54,751 nt of DNA from Kitasatospora sp. SUK 42 (GTDB taxonomy: Bacteria; Actinomycetota; Actinomycetes; Streptomycetales; Streptomycetaceae): NCBI RefSeq assembly GCF_015776785.2, contig NZ_LFMD02000003.1, positions 190,387-245,137 on the forward strand. The letters run 5' to 3'. Shown here one piece after another: positions 17,211 through 26,800 of this stretch. A program made the translations under genes and the position numbers. How positions within the stretch are numbered: the first letter of the stretch is position 1; each line of letters begins with the position of its first letter. A model generated the notes under the pieces. It was not told the origin of the DNA, did no database searches, and saw only the letters and a list, made by a program, of their open reading frames with translations.

Positions 17211-17804
17211 ATGCGCAATGGTGACGCCGTACGAACCGCCCTGGACGCCTCGCTGGCGGCGCTCGCCCCGCACACCGGGGACCGCGACTGGAACGTCCCC
17301 GCCGGGCCGCTGGAGTGGAGCTGCCGCGAGACGGCCGCCCACATCGCCCACGACCTGCTCGCCTACGCCGGCCAGCTCGCCGCCCGGCCCCGGGAGCGCT
17401 ACCTCCCGCTCGACCTCACCGTCCGGCCCGAGGCCGACCCGGCCCAGGTGCTCACCGTGGTCACCGCCGCCGGCCGGCTCCTCGCCACCGCCCTGGACGC
17501 CGCCCCGCCCGAGCTGCGCGCCTACCACCACGGGCCCTGCGAGCCGCTCGGTTTCGCCGCGATGGGCGTCGCCGAGACCCTGCTGCACACCCACGACATC
17601 ACCGGTGGCCTCGGCCTGACCTGGCGGCCGCCCGCCGACCTGTGCCGCTTCGTGCTCGACCGGCTCTTCCCGGACGCGCCGGAGGAGCCGGACGCGCACC
17701 CGGCGGAGGTCCTGCTCTGGTGCACCGGGCGCGGGGAACTGAACGGCCGCCCGCGCAAGTCCTCGTGGAACTGGCGGGCGGCCAGGGGCGAGTGGCCGGA
17801 CTGA
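17211..17804 (+). CDS. Maleylpyruvate isomerase/DinB-like metal-binding protein
   Basis: A 197-aa helical-bundle protein of the mycothiol-dependent maleylpyruvate isomerase N-terminal/DinB type. Typical metal-binding histidines occur in TAAHIAHDLLAYAGQL and in ETLLHTHDITGGL. Such proteins are presumed mycothiol- or metal-dependent transferases. AGGAG (17201-17205) is five bases before ATG 17211; the GTG at 17205 overlaps that site and is rejected. It is convergent with the VOC gene across a long hairpin. Confidence 0.82.
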   Translation: MRNGDAVRTALDASLAALAPHTGDRDWNVPAGPLEWSCRETAAHIAHDLLAYAGQLAARPRERYLPLDLTVRPEADPAQVLTVVTAAGRLLATALDAAPPELRAYHHGPCEPLGFAAMGVAETLLHTHDITGGLGLTWRPPADLCRFVLDRLFPDAPEEPDAHPAEVLLWCTGRGELNGRPRKSSWNWRAARGEWPD

Positions 17805-17855
17805 CCGGTCGAACGGGCGGCCGGCGGGCCAACCGCTCAGCCGGCCAACCGGTCA
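17803..17855. terminator. Long imperfect hairpin between convergent genes
   Basis: TGACCGGT (17803-17810) pairs with ACCGGTCA (17848-17855), and an inner GGCCGGC pairs with GCCGGCC. It overlaps one stop codon and ends six bases before the other, so it likely terminates both transcripts. Confidence 0.5.
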
Positions 17856-17860
17856 GGCGG

Positions 17861-18247
17861 TCAGGCGTTGCCGGTGGCGACGCGCTCGGCCTGGCTGCGC
17901 TCGACGCACAGTTCGTTGCCCTCCGGGTCGGCGAGGGTGACCCAGCCCTTGCCGTCCGGGGTGCGGTGGTCCGCCAGCACGGTGGCGCCCAGGGCGGTCA
18001 GGCGCTCCACCTCCTCGTCCCGGCTGCGGTCCTGCGGCTGGAGGTCGAGGTGCACCCGGTTCTTCACCGACTTGCCCTCGGGCACCCGGATGAAGAGCAA
18101 CGAGGCACCGGCGGAGTTCACCACCGCCTCCTCGTCGCCCGGGTTGTCGTCCTCCCCCACGGTGCCGTCCAGCGCCTCGGCCCAGAACCGTGCCAGGCCG
18201 TACGGGTCGGCGCAATCGATCGTCACATGTCGTACCAGAGAAGCCAT
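17861..18247 (-). CDS. VOC-superfamily (glyoxalase-like) protein
   Basis: A 128-aa vicinal-oxygen-chelate protein. RHVTIDCADPYGLARFWAEAL supplies the first metal-ligand strand, KNRVHLDLQPQDR the second (HLD), and VTLADPEGNELCVE the third (GNE-x-C). These are the standard positions in actinobacterial glyoxalase/bleomycin-resistance-like proteins; no particular substrate can be assigned. It starts four bases after the stop of the upstream acetyltransferase gene, so the two form an operon. Confidence 0.85.
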   Translation of the reverse strand: MASLVRHVTIDCADPYGLARFWAEALDGTVGEDDNPGDEEAVVNSAGASLLFIRVPEGKSVKNRVHLDLQPQDRSRDEEVERLTALGATVLADHRTPDGKGWVTLADPEGNELCVERSQAERVATGNA

Positions 18248-18251
18248 GCGC

Positions 18252-18803
18252 CTACTCTGACCTGTGCCGTTGGGCCTCGTCCAGCCTTTTCCGGGAGTGC
18301 CGGTGGCCGTCCAGCGGGTAGGGCGGGAAGGCCGGGACGATCTCCGTGAACGCGTAGCCGCTCTTCTCCGCGACCCGGCAGGAGGCGGCGTTGTCCCCCT
18401 CGTGCAGCAGGTCGATCCGGACCAGGCCGTCCGCGGCGAAGGTGTCGAAGGCCCAGACGGTGAGGGCCTCCACCGCGCGCGGGGCCACTCCCCGGCCACG
18501 GGCCGGGGCCGCCGTCCAGTACCCCACCTCGGCCGTCTCCCCGCCGGGGGCGCCGCGCTTGAGCACCACCTGGCCGACCAGTTCACCCGCCTCCAGGACG
18601 GCGAAGCTGTACCGGGTGCCCGCCGCCCGGCCCTCGTACTGCTGGCCGAGCCAGCGGGCGGCCTCCTCGGCGTCGGCCACCGGGCTCCGGGTGAAGCGGC
18701 GCAGCGTCTCGTCCCGGTAGGCCTCGACCAGCGCCGGGGCGTCGGCGTCCTCGAAGGGCCGCAGCAGCAGGCCCTCGGCCGTCGGGGGCGCGGTGACGGT
18801 CAC
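18252..18803 (-). CDS. GNAT-family acetyltransferase (RimJ/RimL-like)
   Basis: A 183-aa acetyltransferase with the RimJ/RimL layout: LLLRPFEDADAPALVEAYRD, VGQVVLKRGAP, AEVGYWTAAPARGRGVAPRA (acetyl-CoA loop RGRGVA) and the closing GDNAASCRVAEKSGY. The start is GTG 18803. It is first in a two-gene operon with the VOC protein, whose ATG lies four bases beyond its stop codon. Substrate unknown; N-terminal or small-molecule amine acetylation is possible. Confidence 0.85.
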   Translation of the reverse strand: MTVTAPPTAEGLLLRPFEDADAPALVEAYRDETLRRFTRSPVADAEEAARWLGQQYEGRAAGTRYSFAVLEAGELVGQVVLKRGAPGGETAEVGYWTAAPARGRGVAPRAVEALTVWAFDTFAADGLVRIDLLHEGDNAASCRVAEKSGYAFTEIVPAFPPYPLDGHRHSRKRLDEAQRHRSE

Positions 18804-18886
18804 GCGGGCGCTCCCGGTGCGGTGCGGGCGGGCCGGTGGTCGTTCATGGCTGTGCTCCCCGTGCTGAACCGTGCGTTGTGACCTTC

Positions 18887-19108
18887 CTAGCAGCCGGAGG
18901 GGGCGGGCGGCAGGGCCTCGGGCCCGCTGTTCGCGCCGGGCTCAGCAAGCGGAGGGGCGGGCTCCTGCTCTACGGCCCAGGCGCGGGCGGCCGCCTCGCG
19001 GGTGTCCGGCAGGATCACGCCGCGGCGCACCACCGGCAGGTCATGGGCGGCGGCCCAGATGGTCAACGGGGTGGACTCGGGCTCCGGTGCGGCTTCCGGT
19101 GTGCTCAT
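18887..19108 (-). CDS. Small hypothetical protein with an Lsr2-like segment
   Basis: A 73-aa open frame starting MSTPEAAPEPES and ending in a Pro/Gly/Ala tail. The middle (TIWAAAHDLPVVRRGVILPD) resembles the E3-binding-like DNA-contacting segment of Lsr2 (IRxWAxxxGxxVSxRGRIP), but the RGR that inserts in the AT minor groove reads RGV. No Shine-Dalgarno sequence is visible and an alternative ATG exists at 19117. I regard it as a plausible but unproven gene. Confidence 0.45.
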   Translation of the reverse strand: MSTPEAAPEPESTPLTIWAAAHDLPVVRRGVILPDTREAAARAWAVEQEPAPPLAEPGANSGPEALPPAPSGC

Positions 19109-19153
19109 ACGCCGCATGGTGACGGACGGCACCGACAACTCCGCCGCTCCGGC

Positions 19154-19179
19154 TTGACCCTGACGCTGGCGGCAGGGTC
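19154..19179 (+). promoter_or_regulatory. MerR-type operator/promoter of the SDR gene
   Basis: A -35-like TTGACC (19154-19159) leads into a 22-bp palindrome with one mismatched pair (arms ACCCTGACGC and GCGGCAGGGT, 19157-19178). Overlap of a -35 box with a palindrome is the usual layout of MerR-activated promoters. The MerR-family gene 29 bp beyond the SDR gene is the obvious candidate regulator. A clear -10 is not visible. Confidence 0.6.
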
Positions 19180-19192
19180 GGAGGGTTGGCGC

Positions 19193-19957
19193 ATGGACGA
19201 AGTGAGCGCGGTGGAGGGTCGGGTCGTGGTGGTCACCGGGGCCGGGACGGGGATCGGGCGGGAGACCGCGCGGGCCTTCGCGGCCGAGGGGGCGCGGGTG
19301 TTGGCGGTCGGGCGGCGGCCGGAGCCGCTGGCGGAGACGGCGACCGCCCACCCGGGGCTGATCGAGCCACTGGTCGCGGACGTGACCGGGCCGGACGCAC
19401 CGGAGACGATCGTCGGTGCGGCGCTGGCGCGGTACGGGCGGTTGGACGTGCTGGTCAACAACGCCGGGATCGTGCAGAGCGGACAGGGCCTCGGCGGCTA
19501 CCACCGGGCGGGCGTCGAGGCGCTGTTGGCCACCAACCTGGTCGCGCCGGTGCTGCTCGGGCAGGCCGCGCTGCCGGCGCTGGGCGAGAGCCGGGGGGTG
19601 GTGGTCAACGTCAGCACCGCCGTCGGGCAGCGCGGCTGGCCGTCCAACTCGGTCTACGCGGCGAGCAAGGCCGCGCTGGAGACGATCACCCGCAGCTGGG
19701 CGGTGGAGCTGGCGCCGCGCGGCATCCGGGTGGTGGCGGTCGCGCCGGGGGCGATCGACACCCCGATCGCCGAGCACTCCGGGTACGGGCCCGAGCAGCG
19801 GGCGGCGACGCGCAAGTGGCAGCTGGAGCACACCCCGCTGGGCCGGATCGGCCGGCCCGAGGAGGTGGCGTGGGCGATCACCCGACTCGCCTCGCCGCAG
19901 GCCTCGTTCGTGACCGGCGTAGTGTTGTCGGTCGACGGGGGCGCGCTGGTGGGCTGA
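19193..19957 (+). CDS. Short-chain dehydrogenase/reductase (SDR)
   Basis: A 254-aa classical SDR: cofactor motif TGAGTGIGRE (TGxxxGIG), NNAG in LVNNAGIVQSG, catalytic Ser in VSTAVGQ, the YxxxK pair in VYAASKAALE, and the C-terminal PGAID and SFVTGVVLSVDGG. It reduces or oxidises an alcohol/ketone with NAD(P)(H); the substrate is not evident. ATG 19193 has GGAGGG upstream. It lies directly ahead of the MerR-family gene, forming an SDR-MerR pair behind a MerR-type operator. Confidence 0.9.
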   Translation: MDEVSAVEGRVVVVTGAGTGIGRETARAFAAEGARVLAVGRRPEPLAETATAHPGLIEPLVADVTGPDAPETIVGAALARYGRLDVLVNNAGIVQSGQGLGGYHRAGVEALLATNLVAPVLLGQAALPALGESRGVVVNVSTAVGQRGWPSNSVYAASKAALETITRSWAVELAPRGIRVVAVAPGAIDTPIAEHSGYGPEQRAATRKWQLEHTPLGRIGRPEEVAWAITRLASPQASFVTGVVLSVDGGALVG

Positions 19958-19985
19958 CGCCCCGAACAGGGCGGGGGCCGTACGG

Positions 19986-20393
19986 GTGCGGATCGGCGAG
20001 CTGGCGCGGCGGGCGGGCAGTACCGCACGGGCGTTGCGGCACTACGAGCAGGCCGGGCTGATCGACTCCGAGCGCGAGCCGAACGGCTACCGCGAGTACG
20101 GCGAGTCGGCGGTCGTGCGGGTGCGCAACATCCGTGCGCTGGTGTCGGCCGGGCTCACCCTGGAGGACATCCGGCCGCTGCTCGGCTGCCTGGACGGCGA
20201 CGTGCTCTCCCGCCGGCCGTCCGAGCGGGTGCTGGGGATCGCCCGGGAGCGGCTGGCGGTGCTGGAGCGCCGGATCGCCGCCCAGACCGAGGCCCGGGAC
20301 CGGCTGGTCGCGGCGCTGGTCGCGGCCGGGGTTCACGAGGTCGGGGTGCACGGGAGCGGGCTTCACGAGGCCGGGCTTCACGAGGCCGGGTGA
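19986..20393 (+). CDS. MerR-family transcriptional regulator
   Basis: A 135-aa regulator: MRIGELARRAGSTARALRHY, GLIDSEREPNGYREYGESAV (wing) and a dimerisation coiled coil (ERLAVLERRIAAQTEARDRL). The C-terminus has no ligand domain but ends in short repeats (GVHGSGLHEAGLHEAG) from a 15-bp duplication near 20357-20387. GTG 19986 lies 29 bp after the SDR stop. It probably controls the operator at 19157-19178. Confidence 0.88.
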   Translation: MRIGELARRAGSTARALRHYEQAGLIDSEREPNGYREYGESAVVRVRNIRALVSAGLTLEDIRPLLGCLDGDVLSRRPSERVLGIARERLAVLERRIAAQTEARDRLVAALVAAGVHEVGVHGSGLHEAGLHEAG

Positions 20394-20412
20394 CACCCCC
20401 GTTCGGGGGTGT
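20393..20412 (+). terminator. Hairpin between the MerR and acyl-CoA ligase genes
   Basis: ACACCCCC (20393-20400), loop GTTC, GGGGGTGT (20405-20412): a perfect 8-bp stem immediately after the MerR stop. With no U-run it may be a streptomycete-style terminator or a processing/attenuation site. Confidence 0.5.
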
Positions 20413-20444
20413 GCAGGGGGCGGGCCGGAGAGGACAGTGGGGCC

Positions 20445-21983
20445 ATGCAGATTCCACTCTCCGTGATGGACTTCCTCGACCGGGCCGAGCTGGTCTACGG
20501 CGACCGGGTCGGCATCGTCGACGAGCCGGTGCAGCCGGCCGAATCCTGGGGCGAGCTGAGCTACCGGCGGATCGCCGAGCTCGCCCGGGCCCAGGCGGCC
20601 GGGCTGGACCGGCTCGGCGTCGGGCCGGGCGAGCGGGTCGCGATCGTCTCGCACAACTCGGCGCGGCTGCTCACCTCCTTCTTCGGGGTGAGCGGGTACG
20701 GCCGGGTGCTGGTGCCGGTGAACTTCCGGCTGAAGGCCGAGGAGGTCGCGTACATCGTCGAGCAGAGCGGCGCCTCCGTGCTGCTGGTCGATCCCGAAGT
20801 CGCCGACGCGATGGACGGGGTGACCGCCAAGCACAAGTTCGTGCTCGGCGCGGACAGCGACGCCCTGCTCTACGACTTCGACAACTCCCCACGGCAGTAC
20901 GCGATCTCCGAGAACGACACCGCCACCGTCAACTACACCAGCGGAACCACCGCCCGCCCCAAGGGCGTTCAGCTCACCCACCGCAACATCTGGCTGAACG
21001 CGACGCTGATGGGCCTGCACTACGGCGCCAACGACCGGGACGTCTACCTGCACACCCTGCCGATGTTCCACGCCAACGGCTGGGGCCTGCCGTTCTCGCT
21101 CACCGGACTCGGCGCCCGGCACATCGTGCTGCGGAAGGTGGACGGCGCGGAGATCCTGCGGCGGGTCGAGCGGCACGGGGTGACCTTCCTGTCCGGCGCG
21201 CCCGCCGTGGTGCAGATGGTGCTGGACGCGGCCGCCGACTGGGACGGCCCGGTGCCCGGCCGGGACCGGGTGCGGATGATCGTGGCCGGCGCGCCGCCGC
21301 CGACCTCGGTGGTGCAGCAGGTCGAGGAGCGGCTGGGCTGGGAGTTCATGCAGCTCTACGGCCTGACCGAGACCGCCCCGATCGTCACGGTCAACCGCTC
21401 GCGGGCCGAGTGGGACGCGCTGCCCGCCGCCGAGCGGGCCGAGAAGCTGGTGCAGGCCGGCGCCCCGGCGCTCGGCACCCGGCTGCGGGTGGACCCCTCC
21501 GGGGAGGTGCTGGTGCGCTCCAACACCGTGCTGGACGGCTACTGGCAACAGCCCGAGGCCACCGCCGAGGCGCTGCGGGACGGCTGGTTCCACACCGGCG
21601 ACGGCGGCACCCTCGGCGACGAGGGCCAACTGACCATCTCGGACCGGAAGAAGGACGTCATCATCAGCGGCGGGGAGAACGTCTCCTCGATCGAGGTGGA
21701 GGACTGCCTGTACAGCCACCCGGCGGTGGCCGAGGTGGCGGTGATCGGCGTGCCGCACGAGCGGTGGGGCGAGACGGTCAAGGCGCTGGTGGTGCTCCGG
21801 GAGGGCCAGGGGGCCGTCACCGAGGCCGAGTTGATCGCGCACTGCAAGCAGCGGCTGGCCGGCTACAAGTCGCCCACCTCGGTGGAGTTCCGGGACTCGC
21901 TGCCGCGCACCGCCACCGGCAAGTTGCAGAAGTTCCGGCTGCGCGGGCCGTACTGGAGCGAGCAGGAGCGCCAGGTCAACTGA
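20445..21983 (+). CDS. AMP-binding acyl-CoA synthetase
   Basis: A 512-aa adenylate-forming ligase, near the usual length for acyl-CoA synthetases. Core motifs are YTSGTTARPKGVQLTHRN (P-loop, about 163-180), AGAPPP and LYGLTETAPIV (A5), GWFHTGDGG (A7), DRKKDVIISGGENVSSIEVE (hinge) and TATGKLQKFRLR with the catalytic Lys. It activates a fatty or aromatic acid to its CoA thioester in the cytosol; chain length cannot be told. ATG 20445 follows GGAGAGGAC. Same strand as SDR and MerR, separated by a hairpin. Confidence 0.9.
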   Translation: MQIPLSVMDFLDRAELVYGDRVGIVDEPVQPAESWGELSYRRIAELARAQAAGLDRLGVGPGERVAIVSHNSARLLTSFFGVSGYGRVLVPVNFRLKAEEVAYIVEQSGASVLLVDPEVADAMDGVTAKHKFVLGADSDALLYDFDNSPRQYAISENDTATVNYTSGTTARPKGVQLTHRNIWLNATLMGLHYGANDRDVYLHTLPMFHANGWGLPFSLTGLGARHIVLRKVDGAEILRRVERHGVTFLSGAPAVVQMVLDAAADWDGPVPGRDRVRMIVAGAPPPTSVVQQVEERLGWEFMQLYGLTETAPIVTVNRSRAEWDALPAAERAEKLVQAGAPALGTRLRVDPSGEVLVRSNTVLDGYWQQPEATAEALRDGWFHTGDGGTLGDEGQLTISDRKKDVIISGGENVSSIEVEDCLYSHPAVAEVAVIGVPHERWGETVKALVVLREGQGAVTEAELIAHCKQRLAGYKSPTSVEFRDSLPRTATGKLQKFRLRGPYWSEQERQVN

Positions 21984-22005
21984 CCTGCCCCACTGACCTC
22001 GGGGC

Positions 22006-22812
22006 TCAACCGATGAGGCCCGACTCCCGCGCCGCCAGGGCGAGTTCGGTCCGGTTGCGGACGCCGAGCTTGTGCATCGCGGACTTGAGGTAGCCGGTCA
22101 CGGTGTTGCTGGTCAGGCCCAGCCGGGCGGCGATCTCCGGGTTGGTCCGGCCGGTCGCCGCCCAGCGCAGCACCTCGTGCTCGCGCGGGGTCAACGGCGG
22201 TACCGGGGCGGCCGGTCGGGGCTTCTCCGGTCGGCCCCGCTCCGGTCGGGACGTCTCCCGGCTCCAGGCGGCGGCCCCGGCGAGCGCCCGGGTCGCGGCC
22301 TGGGCGAGCCTGCCGACGGCGGAGATCCGAACGTCCCCGAACGGGACGACGGCGCGCACCGAGGCGTACACCACGCCGTGCACGGTGTCGCCGTCCAGCA
22401 GGGGGACGGTGAGCATCGCGTACAGGTCCTCGGCGGCCACGGCCGCGTCGTAGTGGTGCGAAATGGTCGTGGCCGCGCGGTAGTCGGGCACCCAGGTGGG
22501 CGAGCGTTCGGCGAGCGCCCGCCCGCCGAGGCCGAGGCCGGCCGGGACCTCCACGTCGTGCAGCAGGTCCGCCCGGGTGCCGGCCCAGTGGCGCAGCACC
22601 ATGCCCTCGCCGTCGACACGGCTCCCGGGCAGCGGCTCGGGCACACCGACCAGGCCGACGTCGGCGCCGCACTCGGCCACCACCCGGCGGGCGAGGTCGC
22701 CGAGCACGGCGTCCCGGACCAGCTCGGCGGCGCGCACGGCGAGTTCGGGGTCGTCGGGTTGCGCAGCGTCGTCGACGGGTTGCGCAGGTGGGAGGGCGTC
22801 CGCGCTTGTCAT
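22006..22812 (-). CDS. GAF-domain LuxR-type transcriptional regulator
   Basis: A 268-aa protein with a GAF-like sensory domain (about 40-170; LVGVPEPLPGSRVDGEGMVL, VPLLDGDTVHGVVYASV) and a C-terminal LuxR HTH (about 200-265; PPLTPREHEVLRWAATGRTN, SNTVTGYLKSAMHKLGVRNR). There is no receiver domain, so it should respond to a bound ligand rather than phosphorylation. It is divergent from the DinB-like gene at 22972 across 159 bp that contains a 16-bp palindrome. Confidence 0.87.
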   Translation of the reverse strand: MTSADALPPAQPVDDAAQPDDPELAVRAAELVRDAVLGDLARRVVAECGADVGLVGVPEPLPGSRVDGEGMVLRHWAGTRADLLHDVEVPAGLGLGGRALAERSPTWVPDYRAATTISHHYDAAVAAEDLYAMLTVPLLDGDTVHGVVYASVRAVVPFGDVRISAVGRLAQAATRALAGAAAWSRETSRPERGRPEKPRPAAPVPPLTPREHEVLRWAATGRTNPEIAARLGLTSNTVTGYLKSAMHKLGVRNRTELALAARESGLIG

Positions 22813-22928
22813 CGCGCGATTGTCACACGGGTCGCGTCCGGTGGCGAGAGTCCTGACGTGCGTGTTCCGGTTCGTTGCCGGGAAGTGTCCGACGCGGCGG
22901 CCGGGCCGGGCGTAGGGTGCGACCGCGG

Positions 22929-22944
22929 GCTACCGGCCGGTAGC
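22929..22944. promoter_or_regulatory. Perfect 16-bp palindrome upstream of the DinB-like gene
   Basis: GCTACCGGCCGGTAGC lies 28 bp before ATG 22972. The core TACCG-N2-CGGTA is shared with sites at 11183 and 40048. It looks like a TetR-type repressor site. Confidence 0.55.
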
Positions 22945-22971
22945 AACCGCCCTGCCGGAAAGGGGAAGCCG

Positions 22972-23787
22972 ATGACCGATCCGAGCGCCGCCGAGGTCCT
23001 GCACGGCCTGTTGGCCGATCTGCGGGCCGAGAGCGCCGTACTGGACGCACTGGTCGCCGGGCTGCCGGCCGAGGAGTGGGCCCGGCCGACCCCCGCCGAG
23101 GGCTGGACGGTCGCGCACCAGATCGCCCACCTGGCCTGGACCGACGACTGGACTGCGCTGGCCGCGCGGGACGCCGAGGGCTTCACCGCGGCCACCGGGG
23201 AACGCTTCGGCGGGCTCCTCGCAGCCGGGGCGGACCCGGTCGAACAGGGGGCGCGGGAGGGGGCGGCCGCCGAACCCGCCGCCCTGCTCGACCGCTGGCG
23301 AGCGGGCCGGGAACAGGTTCAGGCCGCACTGGCCGCCGTCCCGGCCGACGTGAAGCTCCCGTGGTTCGGCCCGCCGATGAAGCCCGCCTCGATGGCCACC
23401 GCCCGGCTGATGGAGACCTGGGCCCACGGCCAGGACGTCGCCGACGCCCTCGGCGCCGTCCGGGAGCCCACCGCCCGGCTGCGACACATCGCCCACCTGG
23501 GGCTGCGCACCCTGGGCTTCGCCTTCACCCTGCACGGGCGGCCCGCCCCACAGGCCCCAGTCCGGCTCGAACTGACCGCCCCCGACGGCGGGTCGTGGAC
23601 CTTCGGCCCCGACGGCGCGGCCGACCTGGTGACCGGCCCGGCGCTGGACTTCTGCCTGCTGGTCACCCAGCGCCGCCACCGCGACGACCTCGCCCTCACC
23701 GCCACCGGCCCGGTCGCCACGGCCTGGCTGCCGATCGCCCAGGCCTTCGCCGGCGCCCCCGGCAAGGGGCGACAGCCCGCCCTCTAG
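22972..23787 (+). CDS. TIGR03084-like maleylpyruvate isomerase/DinB-family protein
   Basis: A 271-aa actinobacterial protein. The N-terminal four-helix bundle carries metal-binding histidines in GWTVAHQIAHLAWTDDW (about 43-59), and WAHGQDVADALG provides the third ligand. A C-terminal wHTH/SCP2-like domain (RLELTAPDGGSWTFGPDGAA) follows. This is the architecture I associate with TIGR03084, of unknown reaction but probably mycothiol-dependent. The ATG is preceded by AAAGGGGA. It converges on dnaE2 26 bp downstream. Confidence 0.85.
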   Translation: MTDPSAAEVLHGLLADLRAESAVLDALVAGLPAEEWARPTPAEGWTVAHQIAHLAWTDDWTALAARDAEGFTAATGERFGGLLAAGADPVEQGAREGAAAEPAALLDRWRAGREQVQAALAAVPADVKLPWFGPPMKPASMATARLMETWAHGQDVADALGAVREPTARLRHIAHLGLRTLGFAFTLHGRPAPQAPVRLELTAPDGGSWTFGPDGAADLVTGPALDFCLLVTQRRHRDDLALTATGPVATAWLPIAQAFAGAPGKGRQPAL

Positions 23788-23813
23788 AACCTCTCCGGTG
23801 AGGCCCGCCCCGT

Positions 23814-26800
23814 TCAGAGGCCGATCCGGAGTGGGGTGAGCCTGGTGGCGATCAGGTTGGTGGCGCCGCGGTCGCGCTCGACGCGGCCGTGCACCAGCAG
23901 GCCGGCCCGGTCCAGGGCGGTGCGGCGCTGGGACTCCCAGACCGGGCGGTTGCAGATCACGTTGATCAGGCCGGTCTCGTCCTCCAGGCTCAGGAAGAGC
24001 ACTCCGCCGGCCGTCGGCGGCCGCTGCCGGTGGGTGACCAGGCCGCCGACCACCACCTCCGCCCCCGGCGGCACGTCCGGGAGCTGGGCGGCGGAGAGCG
24101 CGCCGCCGCGCTCCAGCCGGGTGCGCAGGTGCTGGAGCGGGTGGCTGGTGGCGGAGGTGCCGGTGGCCCACAGGTCGGCGATGGTCTCCTCGACCGGGCT
24201 CATCCCGGGCAGCTCCGGCGCCTCGGTGCCGGGCGTGGTGCCGGGCAGCAGGCCGGCCGACACCCCGGCGAACGCACCGGCCGCCCACAGCGCCTGACGT
24301 CTCGTCAGCCCGAAGCAGTCGAAGGCCCCGGCCGTCGCCAGCGCCTCCAGGGCGGGCGCGGGCAGGCCGGTGCGGCGGGCGAAGTCCTCCAGGTCGGCGT
24401 ACGGGCGGCCGGCCGCGATCGCCTCGGCCTGCGGGGTGCCGATGCCGCGCACCGTCTCCAGGCCCAGCCGGACCGCCGGTTGCGGGCGCCCCGCGGTCAG
24501 CGGCGGCACCGGGGTCGGCCCCCGGTACGGCTCCAGGGTGGGGCGCGGCCCGCTGGCGTTGACGTCCACCCCGCGCACCCGGACGCCGTGCCGCCGGGCG
24601 TCCGAGACCAGGCTGAGCGGCGAGTAGAAGCCCATCGGCTGGTTGGCCAGCAGGGCGCAGGTGAAGGCCGCCGGGAAGTGGTACTTGAGCCAGGCGCTGG
24701 CGTACACCAGGTAGGCGAAGCTGATCGCGTGGCTCTCCGGGAAGCCGTAGTTGGAGAAGGCCTCGATCTTGCCGTAGACGTCCTCGGCGACCTCGGGCGG
24801 GATGCCGCGCTCGGCCATTCCGGTGAGCAGCCGCTCGCGCAGCCTGGCGACCCGCTCGTGCGAGCGCTTGGCGCCCATCGCCTGGCGCAGCTGATCGGCC
24901 TCGGCGGGGGTGAACCCTGCGCAGTCGATGGCGAGTTGCATCATCTGCTCCTGGAACAGCGGCACCCCGAGGGTCTTGCCGAGGGCGTTCTCCATCAGCG
25001 GGTGCGGGCAGCCGGGCGGCTCCGCCCCGGCGCGGCGGCGCAGGTACGGGTGGACGGAGCCTCCCTGGATCGGGCCGGGGCGGATCAGCGCGACCTCGAC
25101 CACCAAGTCGTAGAAGTGGTCCGGCTTGAGCCGGGGCAGGGTGGCCATCTGCGCCCGGGACTCGACCTGGAACACGCCCACGGTGTCCGCGCGGCGCAGC
25201 ATCGTGTACACCCCCGGGTCGTCGTCCGGGATGGTGGCCAGGTCGTAGCGCAGGCCGTGGTGTTCGGCGACCAGGTCGCAGGTGTCGTGCAGGGCGGCGA
25301 GCATGCCGAGGCCGAGCAGGTCGATCTTCACCAGCCCGGCAGCGGCCGTGGACTCCTTGTCCCACTGGAGCACGGAGCGCCCGGGCATCCGGGCCCACTC
25401 GGTCGGGCAGATCTCTCCGATCGGTTCCCTGGTGAGCACCATGCCGCCCGAGTGGATGCCCAGGTGGCGCGGGAGGCCGTGCAGTTGGGTGGCGAGCTGG
25501 AGCACGTCGGCCGGGATGACGGCGTCCGCGCCGGGGGCGGAGCGGAAGTCGGTCTGCCGGCTGAAGGCGTCCACCTGCCCCTGCGGGTAGCCGAGCACCC
25601 GGGCGGCGTCGCGGATCGCCAGCCGGGGCCGGTAGGTGATCACGTTGGCGACCTGGGCGGCGTGCTCGCGGCCGTAGCGGCGGTAGACGTACTGGATGAC
25701 CTCCTCGCGGCGGCGGTTCTCGATGTCCAGGTCGATGTCCGGCGGCCCGTCCCGGGCGGTGGAGAGGAAGCGCTCGAACAGCAGCCTGTAGTGGACCGGG
25801 TCGACGGCGGTGATCCCGAGGGCGTAGCAGACCGCCGAGTTGGCGGCCGATCCGCGGCCCTGGCACCAGATGTCCTGGCTCCGGCAGAAGTCCACGATGT
25901 CGTGCACGATCAGGAAGTAGCCGGCCAGGTCGAGGTCCTCGATCACGTCCAGCTCCTTGGCGAGCTGGCGGCGGGCGGCGGCGTTGCCGGGGCCGAAGCG
26001 GGCCGGGCCGCCGGTCGCGACCAGGGCGCGCAGGTGGCTGATCTCGGTCTCGCCCTCGGGGACGGGGTAGCCGGGCAGTTCGGGGTCCAGCCGGGCGAAG
26101 TCGAAGGCGCAGGCCCGGCCGAGTTCGGCGGTGGCCCGCCGCACACCGGGGAAGCGGGCCAGTCGGGCGGCCATCTCGCGGCCCGAGCGCAGGTGCGCGG
26201 TGCCGGCCGCCCTGGTCCAGCCGACGGCCTCCTGCAGGGTGCGGCGCTCGTGCAGCGCGGCGAGGCTCTGCGCGAGGCGGCCCTGGGCGGGGCCGGCGTG
26301 GTGGGCGTTGGTGGAGGCGACGACGGGGAGCTTCGCCCCGGCGGCGAGCGCGGCGAGGGCGTCGTTGCGCCGGTCGTCGCCGGGCAGCCACTGGTCGATC
26401 AGCTCGACGTGGACGTTCTCGCGGCCGAACGCCTCGGTGAGGGTGCGCAGTCGGCGCTCGGCGCTGCCGTCCTGGAGGCCCGCCGGGACCCTCCCGAGAC
26501 GGCAGCCGGTGAGCACCGCCCAGTGGCCGCCGTGCGCCTCGGCCAGTGTGGCGAGGTCGTAGGCGGGGCGCCCCTTCGCCCCTCCGGCCAGTTGGGCGGC
26601 GGCGATCGCCGCGGAGAGGCGGCGGTAGCCGGCCGGGTCACGGGCCAGGACCAACAGGTGCTCGACGGAGCGTTCGTGACGGATCGTCAGCTCTGCACCG
26701 AACACGGTGGCCACGCCCGTCCCCCGGGCCGCCTCGGCGAGCCGGACGGCGCCGTACAGGCCGTCGTGGTCGGTGATCGCAAGGGTCTCCACGCCCAGCC

